This document shows positions 1 to 5,085 of a DNA stretch of 5,085 nucleotides, piece after piece. The DNA is from Salinimicrobium sp049687495. GTDB taxonomy: Bacteria > Bacteroidota > Bacteroidia > Flavobacteriales > Flavobacteriaceae. The stretch lies in assembly GCA_049687495.1 (NCBI GenBank), contig JBAVJB010000042.1, forward strand, positions 1 through 5,085, read 5' to 3'. The position numbers were made by a program, and so were the translations under genes. The stretch's first letter is position 1; each line of letters starts with the position of its first letter. A model generated the notes under the pieces. The model saw only the letters and a list, made by a program, of their open reading frames with translations. It was not told the origin of the DNA and ran no database searches.

Positions 1-215
1 AGTACGAAGATCCACGAAGTCCATTTCCACTTTTTGTTGAGCCCGGCAAAGATCAGCAAACAAAGAATTGCCAGGATCCAGTACTGTAACCGCGGAAAAT
101 CAAGAATTTTGGAATACCAGTAAGGCAGATTGTAAAAAAGGGAAAGCAGGCTCGCCAGGATAACCAGCGTGCCCAGGAAAATAATGAAGTACCGAAAGAG
201 CTTTGAAAATGACAT
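1..215 (-). CDS. Membrane-anchored protein, N-terminal fragment; possibly endonuclease/exonuclease/phosphatase family
   Basis: This reading frame starts at the ATG at 215-213 and runs off the left edge after 71 full codons, so the gene is partial and its catalytic part is outside the window. The visible protein has a short basic start (MSFSKLFRYF), a hydrophobic segment at about residues 9-29, a YWYSKILDFPRLQYW linker, a second hydrophobic segment at about 46-59, then a basic/aromatic KKWKWTSW stretch. This two-helix anchor with a DFPRLQ-like linker resembles, from memory, the start of Bacteroidota membrane proteins carrying an endonuclease/exonuclease/phosphatase fold. No catalytic residue is visible, so the family call is tentative; an unrelated membrane protein is the alternative. 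An AGAGGA lies 12 nt upstream of the ATG and a TATCTTTA (240-233) resembles a -7 box, but they overlap and cannot both function. The upstream hairpin suggests separate transcription from the barrel gene. Confidence 0.6.
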   Translation of the reverse strand, partial: MSFSKLFRYFIIFLGTLVILASLLSLFYNLPYWYSKILDFPRLQYWILAILCLLIFAGLNKKWKWTSWIFV

Positions 216-266
216 TTTTGGCGGGTTTCCTCTAAAGATAGGATTTTCAGAAGAAATCGCAGCTCT

Positions 267-303
267 AAATGAAAAGATCCGGAGGCTGCCGCCCCCGGAT
301 CTT
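267..303 (-). terminator. Rho-independent terminator of the outer-membrane barrel gene
   Basis: Read on the minus strand, an AAGATCCGG arm pairs perfectly with CCGGATCTT (9 bp, 303-295 with 282-274). The loop adds a further GGC/GCC pairing around a 4-nt apex. The stem is followed by TTTTCATTT, a short T-rich tail. It begins 27 nt after the stop codon of the barrel gene and ends about 50 nt before the next minus-strand start, which is where an intrinsic terminator should be. The plus-strand side has no T-run, so it is unlikely to be bidirectional. Confidence 0.75.
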
Positions 304-329
304 CAGAAGTATCAGAAAAAACTTTAAGA

Positions 330-2750
330 TCATCCTCCTGCCCTGTTCAACTCCTCAAGATCGGTCGAGCGAGCCTTTATCTTCGATTTTGAACTGCTAA
401 GTTTATATCTCAAATTTATGCTGAAAGTCTGTTCATTAAAATACTGGTTGATATAGATGCTGTTTCCAAGAAAGGCCGCGTTAATGTCCATACGCTTACC
501 TTCAAAAATATCGGTTGCATTCAACGTAATGTTCAAACGGTCATCCAAAAATGACTTTTTAAGACCTGCATCAACCCACCACTGTTCGTCGATCGTATAG
601 ACTCCATAACCCACAGGTCCCTGTAGACTTCCATTGACCTCAAAACTGATGTCCCAAGGCAGGTTAATTTGATGGTTACTTTGGAAAAGGTAAAAGAAAT
701 TGTCATTGCTCACTTCTTTTCCATCCAGGGTGATGTCAAAATGCTGCTGGTTCAACACCAGGTTGTTGTTCGTATTCCAAAAAGATGCTAATTCAACGGG
801 CGCAACAATGGTTGCCGTATAGCTTCTGGAATTATCCAGGTTCTTGGTATTGAAGACGGTTTCTCCTGTTTCGCTGTCGATCGCAGGCACTTCGGCACTA
901 AAGTTCTTAACGTGGTCATAGCTCAACATCAAGTGGTATTTCTTAAAGAAGGTCTGGGAGACCTTATAACTGCTGGTGATCTCGGCTTTCAGATCCGGAT
1001 TCCCCAGCACATAGCTGTAAGGGTCAAGGTAGAAAGCCACAGGATTAAAATAGCTGTAGTTGGGCCTGCTTATCCTTTTGCTGTAGGAATAGTTGAGCTT
1101 GTAGTTCTCACTCACTTTTTGCTCCAACATCAGGTTTGGAAAGAACTCCAGGTAATCCCTGCTGCCCACTTCATCAAGCACAGCCGAGTGCCCCACACCT
1201 ACAGTTTGTTCTGCACGTAAGCCGGCCTGCAGGTCCCATTTGTCGCTCAACCTGTTGCTATAGCTCAGGTAAGCCGCGTAGATCTTTTCCTCATATTCAA
1301 AGCTGTCACTTCTTTCGGGCAAATAAACATTGTTGTTGTTTTGCATTTCAAAGAATTGAAGTTCACTTTTTGAAACAACTTTACTCGCCTTTACCCCTAT
1401 TTGAAAGCTGGCTTTTTCTGAAAGCGGCTTTGAAAAATCAATTTTTGCGGCGTAAATATCAAAATCTGAAAAACTATCGCTGTTAAGCAGTTCGAGCTCT
1501 TCTTCGCCGGTTTCATGGTAAAAGTAATTGTTTGAATGATCTGAAAAGTCTTCCCTGTTCAGCCTGGCAAAATCAACATCTGCAGAGATCTGAGTTCCCA
1601 ATGTATCCAGTTTGCCGGTGTAATGCACATTAAACTGAGCATTCCTGTAGGTTTGATCCTGGCCGTTTTCGGCTTCAATACTCACATACTCCTCCCCTGG
1701 ATTCCCCAACTTGCTGTTGGTATTCCAATTCATCGTCCTGTCACGGTACATCACGTTAGCCATTGCTCCCAGACTATTCATCTCGTTGATCTCATAGTCT
1801 GTCCCCAATTGAATGGAAGGAATAAAATCTTTTCTTTTCTGAAGGCCAGCTTGTTCATACTGCGTATAATCTACCGTTCCGGAGAAGGTTCGAATATTAC
1901 TTTGGTCTCTGTAAACCCCTCTTTCTGAAATATCAATATTGGCAAATGAATTCCACTTTCCGCTTTTGTAACCCAGGTTTGCGCCCCCATTGAACAGCGT
2001 TTGCTTTCCAAATTCCACTCCGCCGTAAACACTGGCATTAAGACCGCTCATACTGTTCTTCTTCAGTTTTATGTTCAGTATTCCTGCAGCACCCTCGGCA
2101 TCATATTTTGCTGAAGGGTTATTGATCACCTCGATCTCTTCAAGATTTTCGGCCGGCATGCCCTCGAGCATGGTTTGCAGCTCGGCAGGAGCAAGATAGG
2201 TCATACGTCCATCTATCATTACGGCCACGCCTTTTTTCCCGTTGATGGAAAATTCCCCGTTCTGTCCAACAGAAACTCCGGGGGCCTTTGAAAGCATCTC
2301 GTAAGCGGTACTTCCGGCGGCAACGGCAGTTCCTTCCACCCGCATCACCATCTTTCCGCTCTCCACCTTCACCCGTGGCCTCCAGGTCTTGATCATCACC
2401 TCATCAAGAGAAGTGACCGCTGTTTTCATGACCACCGTTCCGAAGTTCTTTTTGAAGTCGGGCGCAGAGATATCGAAAGGACTCGTGTAAGCAGACTCAA
2501 ATCCAATGGCACTAAATCTTAGCAAATATTCCCCTTTTTGAGGGGTTTGCATTTCAAAGCTTCCATCCATTTCTGTAGTAGTTCCTGTCACCACCGTGGA
2601 ATCGGGTAATTTCATCACCGCCACGGTTGCAAAAGGAATGGTTTCCTGCTTCTGGTCCTGAAGGCTGCCGCTAAGGCTGCCTTCCTGGGACCAAACTACA
2701 GAACTTATTAAAGAGGCTAATCCAAATAAAAATTTCTGATACAACTTCAT
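330..2750 (-). CDS. Outer-membrane beta-barrel family protein (TonB-receptor-like, CarboxypepD_reg-like + plug + OMP_b-brl_3 type)
   Basis: An 806-residue exported outer-membrane protein. Residues 1-21 form a signal peptide (MKLYQKFLFG, hydrophobic core, then VVWS before Q22, a typical flavobacterial cleavage context). Residues about 25-110 form a carboxypeptidase-regulatory-like beta-sandwich (IPFATVAV, TTTEMDGSFEM, YLLRFSAIGFES). LDEVMIKTWRP at 115-125 is the usual link into the plug and may include a TonB-box-like EVMI. The plug-like domain (about 145-230) shows AYEMLSKAPGVSV, VMIDGRMTYL, EIEVINNPSAKYDAEGAAGILNIKLKK. The remainder is a long barrel rich in alternating aromatic strands, with RPNYSYFNPVAFYLDPYSYVLGNPDLKAE as a family-like landmark, and a polar tail (RSTDLEELNR) as in many relatives. 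Length fits the family. The substrate cannot be deduced: there is no SusD partner or catabolic gene in view, so uptake, envelope assembly and signalling all remain possible. There is no Shine-Dalgarno sequence before the ATG. It is divergent from a LytS/LytTR operon that probably regulates it. Confidence 0.9.
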   Translation of the reverse strand: MKLYQKFLFGLASLISSVVWSQEGSLSGSLQDQKQETIPFATVAVMKLPDSTVVTGTTTEMDGSFEMQTPQKGEYLLRFSAIGFESAYTSPFDISAPDFKKNFGTVVMKTAVTSLDEVMIKTWRPRVKVESGKMVMRVEGTAVAAGSTAYEMLSKAPGVSVGQNGEFSINGKKGVAVMIDGRMTYLAPAELQTMLEGMPAENLEEIEVINNPSAKYDAEGAAGILNIKLKKNSMSGLNASVYGGVEFGKQTLFNGGANLGYKSGKWNSFANIDISERGVYRDQSNIRTFSGTVDYTQYEQAGLQKRKDFIPSIQLGTDYEINEMNSLGAMANVMYRDRTMNWNTNSKLGNPGEEYVSIEAENGQDQTYRNAQFNVHYTGKLDTLGTQISADVDFARLNREDFSDHSNNYFYHETGEEELELLNSDSFSDFDIYAAKIDFSKPLSEKASFQIGVKASKVVSKSELQFFEMQNNNNVYLPERSDSFEYEEKIYAAYLSYSNRLSDKWDLQAGLRAEQTVGVGHSAVLDEVGSRDYLEFFPNLMLEQKVSENYKLNYSYSKRISRPNYSYFNPVAFYLDPYSYVLGNPDLKAEITSSYKVSQTFFKKYHLMLSYDHVKNFSAEVPAIDSETGETVFNTKNLDNSRSYTATIVAPVELASFWNTNNNLVLNQQHFDITLDGKEVSNDNFFYLFQSNHQINLPWDISFEVNGSLQGPVGYGVYTIDEQWWVDAGLKKSFLDDRLNITLNATDIFEGKRMDINAAFLGNSIYINQYFNEQTFSINLRYKLSSSKSKIKARSTDLEELNRAGG

Positions 2751-2778
2751 GATATATGTTTTTGATTGATTTCTGAAG

Positions 2779-2786
2779 CAAATATG
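2779..2786 (-). promoter_or_regulatory. Candidate -7 promoter element for the barrel gene
   Basis: On the minus strand the sequence is CATATTTG, matching seven of eight positions of the Bacteroidota sigma-A -7 consensus TAnnTTTG. It lies 28 bp upstream of the barrel start codon, giving a short AT-rich leader. No good TTG sits at the -33 position (the nearest is GGTTTCC about 20 bp upstream). A poor -33 box would fit a promoter that needs an activator. No transcription data support it. Confidence 0.4.
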
Positions 2787-2820
2787 CTGTTGATCTGCCC
2801 TCCGGGAAACCTTAAAAAGC

Positions 2821-2871
2821 TGAAACGGGATAAAAACAAGATGAATCGGGATAAGAGCTAAATGAAGCGGA
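2821..2871. repeat. Three direct repeats with 21-bp period, probable LytTR response-regulator operator
   Basis: Three copies start at 2821 (TGAAACGGGATAA), 2842 (TGAATCGGGATAA) and 2863 (TGAAGCGGAAGCG), each exactly 21 bp after the previous one. The first two units agree at 16 of 21 positions; the third keeps TGAAnCGG only. On the other strand the half-sites read CCCGTTTCA, CCCGATTCA and CCGCTTCA, similar in style to known LytTR targets, which are two short direct repeats separated by about 12-13 bp. One helical face every two turns suits tandem binding. The array ends about 35 bp upstream of the candidate -7 box of the barrel gene, an activator-like position, and precedes the kinase/LytTR operon. 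The repeats are seen directly; regulator identity is inferred. Confidence 0.7.
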
Positions 2872-2874
2872 AGC

Positions 2875-2882
2875 GATTTTTG
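2875..2882 (+). promoter_or_regulatory. Weak candidate -7 element for the kinase/regulator operon
   Basis: GATTTTTG matches seven of eight positions of TAnnTTTG, just downstream of the third 21-bp repeat and 50 bp before the kinase start codon. No TTG is present at the expected -33 spacing, where the repeats lie instead. T-rich sequence makes chance matches easy, so this is only a suggestion. Confidence 0.2.
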
Positions 2883-2932
2883 CCCTTTTTGAAGATCTTC
2901 GAATTGAAGATATTGACCATAAAAGAAGGAAC

Positions 2933-4090
2933 ATGAGCAGCAGGCAAATTCTTAAAATTTTCTATTTTTACCTAAGCGTCAAATCCAGGCAGATTAAAAA
3001 ACAGGTTACAGAAAAAGATTTAGCTAAAGAAAAAAGCTTCCGAAGAAGGTTTAAATTCCTTTTAAATACAGCGGGCAAGGCAGCATTGGTCAGTCTCCTG
3101 GTGTATGAGGTTTTCTTTTACCTCAACATGGGAAGATTCCTCACGCCTTCAGAATATTTTGGCGCCCGGTTGTTGCAGCTGGAAACCCTGCTGTCTTTTA
3201 TCTATATCTTTTCGATCTTTCTCATTTTCCCGCTTATTTCGCAGTTTTTAAACAGAAGGCTTTCGCGTCTGCATCCTTTTCTGAAGATATTTATTGAATT
3301 ACTGCTGGTTTTAGTCACCAATGCCTTATTGCTGTCCCTTATCCATTTCGCACCACTGCTATTGTTCTTTCCTGAAGTTGAACCCTCCCCTGAAAGAATT
3401 CGCACCAGTTATCTCGTGACCGGCATTCTTTCGCTTTTCTTTTATTTTTTCGTAGAACGTGAAAGAAGCAAAAAACGCCTGCAGGCCGAGATGCTTCGAT
3501 CTGCAAGGCTTCAAAAAGAGAATTTTCAGGCGCAGCTGGAGAATCTCAAAGATCAGGTGAATCCGCATTTCCTTTTTAATAGTCTGAATGTTTTGGTGTC
3601 CCTGATTCCGCAGGATGCTGAAAAAGCTACGGAATTTACCCGCAAACTTTCTAAACTCTACCGCTCCTTTCTTGACAACAGTTCCCGGCAACTTATCTCG
3701 CTTCAGAAGGAACTGGAGATCGCCGAAGCCTATATTTACCTGCTAAAAACCCGTTTTGGAGAGGCGGTCAAATTTGAAATAAAAATCGATTCCGAAGTAA
3801 AAAAGCTATACCTCCCGCCCGGATCTTTACAGGTGCTGCTGGAAAATGCCATAAAGCACAACGGTTCTACCCGAAAAAAGCCGCTGCTCATCGAGATCAG
3901 TTCTCAAGGCGATAGGCTTGAGGTGAAGAATAACCTGCAGCCGCGAATGGAGCAGGTGCAATCTACCAACACGGGACTCAAAAACATAGAAAGCCGCTAC
4001 TCTTTTCTTTCAGATGAAAAGCCTGAGTTCTGCAAGACCAATGATCATTTTATTGCCAAACTGCCCCTTCTAAAAGTCGAAAATTCATGA
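2933..4090 (+). CDS. LytS/YehU-type sensor histidine kinase (His_kinase PF06580-like)
   Basis: A 385-residue integral-membrane kinase that should autophosphorylate on histidine and pass phosphate to the regulator encoded next. Four hydrophobic segments are visible at about residues 43-64, 82-106, 115-146 and 158-174, with only short loops, so there is no periplasmic sensor domain; the signal is probably in or near the membrane. A charged coiled-coil linker (about 175-207) leads to the phosphoacceptor motif QVNPHFLFNSLN with His212. The N box is LLENAIKHN (302-310). The usual DxGxG is replaced by VKNNLQP (331-337), followed by the NTGLKNIESRY G-box (346-356), a pattern I associate with Bacteroidota members of this family. 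The first about 40 residues before the first membrane helix are basic and unusually long. The start at 2933 is the first ATG in the open frame, but the AAGGA only 2 nt before it is too close to be a good ribosome site. It overlaps the regulator gene by 4 nt. Confidence 0.92.
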   Translation: MSSRQILKIFYFYLSVKSRQIKKQVTEKDLAKEKSFRRRFKFLLNTAGKAALVSLLVYEVFFYLNMGRFLTPSEYFGARLLQLETLLSFIYIFSIFLIFPLISQFLNRRLSRLHPFLKIFIELLLVLVTNALLLSLIHFAPLLLFFPEVEPSPERIRTSYLVTGILSLFFYFFVERERSKKRLQAEMLRSARLQKENFQAQLENLKDQVNPHFLFNSLNVLVSLIPQDAEKATEFTRKLSKLYRSFLDNSSRQLISLQKELEIAEAYIYLLKTRFGEAVKFEIKIDSEVKKLYLPPGSLQVLLENAIKHNGSTRKKPLLIEISSQGDRLEVKNNLQPRMEQVQSTNTGLKNIESRYSFLSDEKPEFCKTNDHFIAKLPLLKVENS

Positions 4091-4839
4091 AAACGCTCAT
4101 TATTGAAGATGAAGCTTTTGCAGCCGATGCGCTGGAAGCGATGTTTCTTAAATTGCGGCCGCAGGCACAGGTCCTGGAAAAGCTGGAATCTATTGAAGAA
4201 AGTGTCGAATGGTTTCAGAAAAACGAAGCGCCAGATCTTATTTTTTGCGACATCCACCTTTCTGACGGCAGCAGCTTTGAGATCTTTAAACAGGTGGAAG
4301 TAAAGAGCCCGGTGATCTTTACCACGGCTTACAACGATTACGCCATTGAGGCTTTCAAGGTGAACAGCGTTGATTATCTGCTGAAGCCTATAAAGAAAGA
4401 GGAACTGGAAAACGCGATAAGGAAATACGAAAATCTGAAGCAAAATAGTCTTTCCGAAGAATTGCAGAACATTCAAAACCTCATCTCCGGAAAAAGTGAA
4501 AAGAAATCCCGCTTCATGGTCAAAAGCGGACAGGTCATAAAAACCATACCTTCTGAAGAAGTGGCCTATTTCCTGGCTGAAGAAGGCGTTGTCCTGTTGG
4601 TGAATTTTGAAGGCAGCAGGTTTGTGGTTAATTATACTCTGGACCAGCTGGACCAACAGCTGGATGACAAAATGTTCTTCAGGGCGAACAGGCAACTTAT
4701 TGTGAACATCAATGCCATACGGGAAGTGAATCCCTACTTCAAGGGCCGGCTGCACCTCTCTGTTGAACCCCGCCTCAAAGATGACCAGATCATCAGCAGC
4801 AGTAAGGCTTCAGCATTTAAGGACTGGCTGGATCTATAA
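4087..4839 (+). CDS. LytTR-family two-component response regulator
   Basis: A 250-residue DNA-binding response regulator. The receiver domain (about 1-118) has all expected residues: acidic pair Glu7/Asp8 in LIIEDE, phospho-acceptor Asp55 in LIFCDIHLSDG, Thr80 in FTTAY, and Lys100 in YLLKP. After a variable linker (119-140), residues about 142-248 form a LytTR domain, with KSGQVIKTIPSEEVAYFLAEEG, the hallmark MFFRANRQLIVNINAI (196-211) and a C-terminal ISSSKASAFKDWL. Its start overlaps the kinase stop codon as ATGA, with no clear Shine-Dalgarno sequence, so translation is likely coupled and the two proteins are cognate partners. LytTR proteins bind tandem direct repeats; the 21-bp-phased repeats at 2821-2871 are the obvious candidate target. 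No terminator is evident in the 69 bp after it, so some read-through into the next gene is possible. Confidence 0.95.
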   Translation: MKTLIIEDEAFAADALEAMFLKLRPQAQVLEKLESIEESVEWFQKNEAPDLIFCDIHLSDGSSFEIFKQVEVKSPVIFTTAYNDYAIEAFKVNSVDYLLKPIKKEELENAIRKYENLKQNSLSEELQNIQNLISGKSEKKSRFMVKSGQVIKTIPSEEVAYFLAEEGVVLLVNFEGSRFVVNYTLDQLDQQLDDKMFFRANRQLIVNINAIREVNPYFKGRLHLSVEPRLKDDQIISSSKASAFKDWLDL

Positions 4840-4882
4840 TTCCTCATTCCGCTTATTCTCCCTACTTCATTCAGGAAAGCCT

Positions 4883-4890
4883 TATATTAG
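4883..4890 (+). promoter_or_regulatory. Candidate -7 promoter element for the carboxymuconolactone-decarboxylase-like gene
   Basis: TATATTAG matches seven of eight positions of TAnnTTTG in the 69-bp gap after the regulator gene and lies 18 bp before the next start codon, giving a very short leader. No convincing TTG is found 17-20 bp upstream. The alternative is read-through transcription from the two-component operon. Confidence 0.25.
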
Positions 4891-4908
4891 GTGCTCAAAA
4901 ATAATTCT

Positions 4909-5085
4909 ATGTCTAAAACGTATTACAACCCGGCCGATCTGAAAAAGTTTGGCGATATCACCGAGTGGAATGAAGAGCTGGGCAAGAAATTCTTTGACTA
5001 CTATAATTCGGTTTTTGAAGAAGGCAGCCTCACTGCCCGTGAGAAATCTTTGATCGCGCTTGCCGTTTCCCACGTGGTGCAGTGC
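4909..5085 (+). CDS. Arsenosugar biosynthesis-associated carboxymuconolactone decarboxylase/AhpD-like protein, N-terminal fragment
   Basis: The ATG at 4909 opens a frame that runs off the right edge after 59 codons, so the gene is partial. The visible protein contains MSKTYYNPADLKKFGDITEW, then LGKKFFDYYNSVFEEGSLTAREKSLIALAVSHVVQC. The LTAREKSLIALAVSH segment is characteristic of carboxymuconolactone-decarboxylase/AhpD-fold proteins. The final Cys59 falls where the family's redox CxxC motif (typically CPYC) begins. The TYYNPxDLKKFG start with FFDYY matches, from memory, the subgroup annotated as arsenosugar biosynthesis-associated peroxidase-like protein, usually encoded next to a radical-SAM ArsS. 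Its role there is not well established; a cytoplasmic thiol redox or peroxidase function is a guess from the fold. No Shine-Dalgarno sequence precedes the ATG. The downstream partner genes are outside the window, so the arsenic link rests on N-terminal similarity alone. Confidence 0.8.
   Translation, partial: MSKTYYNPADLKKFGDITEWNEELGKKFFDYYNSVFEEGSLTAREKSLIALAVSHVVQC

Noticed and set aside
912..1928. Three plus-strand open frames of about 100-116 codons inside the barrel gene
   Set aside because: They lie antisense within a clearly coding outer-membrane barrel gene, show no domain or signal peptide, and have compositions typical of shadow frames.
3202..3691. Two minus-strand open frames opposite the kinase gene
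   Set aside because: They are antisense to the kinase membrane and phosphoacceptor regions, have no recognisable motif, and overlap each other in different frames.
4045..4755. Long minus-strand open frame (236 codons) opposite the response regulator
   Set aside because: It is fully antisense to a regulator gene with all receiver and LytTR motifs intact. Its product is phenylalanine/leucine-rich with no recognisable domain, as expected from the complement of a Glu/Lys-rich coding sequence.
4840..4908. Possible terminator between the response regulator and the next gene
   Set aside because: The only inverted pairing found (TTCCT with AGGAA about 30 nt apart) is short, widely spaced and not followed by a T-run.
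4882..5073. Minus-strand open frame of 63 codons opposite the carboxymuconolactone-decarboxylase-like gene
   Set aside because: The plus-strand frame carries the recognisable LTAREKSLIALAVSH family motif; the minus frame is its shadow.
1..5085. CRISPR arrays, tRNA or rRNA genes, insertion sequences, phage genes
   Set aside because: No cloverleaf-like sequence, no transposase or integrase frame, no terminal inverted repeats, and no repeat-spacer array was seen; the only phased repeat is the three-unit 21-bp array, which is too short and too regular for CRISPR.

Overview
The window looks like chromosomal DNA from a marine-type member of the Bacteroidota, most likely Flavobacteriaceae (Gramella/Salegentibacter-like). 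This is inferred from the gene families, the near absence of usable Shine-Dalgarno sequences, and promoter-like boxes resembling the Bacteroidota TAnnTTTG element. No database search was possible, so the taxonomic call is an inference. There are three complete genes and two partial ones. The gaps between them are short, and no stretch over 300 bases lacks a gene.

Left part, minus strand: a cut-off gene (1-215) encodes a membrane-anchored N-terminus resembling membrane-bound endonuclease/exonuclease/phosphatase-fold proteins. Upstream of it on the same strand is a large outer-membrane beta-barrel gene (330-2750) with a signal peptide, a carboxypeptidase-regulatory-like domain, a plug-like domain and a TonB-receptor-like barrel. 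A GC-rich hairpin with a T-rich tail (267-303) separates the two.

Centre: a 182-bp divergent intergenic region (2751-2932) carries three direct repeats of TGAAnCGG in exact 21-bp register (2821, 2842, 2863). A spacing of about 21 bp is the hallmark of DNA sites bound by LytTR-type response regulators, and the downstream operon encodes such a regulator.

Right part, plus strand: a LytS/YehU-type histidine kinase (2933-4090) and a LytTR response regulator (4087-4839) overlap by ATGA and form a two-component operon. After 69 bp, a cut-off gene (4909-5085) encodes the N-terminus of a carboxymuconolactone-decarboxylase/AhpD-like protein of the type found beside arsenosugar biosynthesis genes.

Working model (inference): the four-transmembrane kinase senses an envelope or membrane signal and phosphorylates the LytTR regulator. 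The regulator binds the 21-bp-phased repeats and controls the divergent outer-membrane barrel gene, and possibly its own operon. The arsenic-related gene at the right edge is probably a separate unit.
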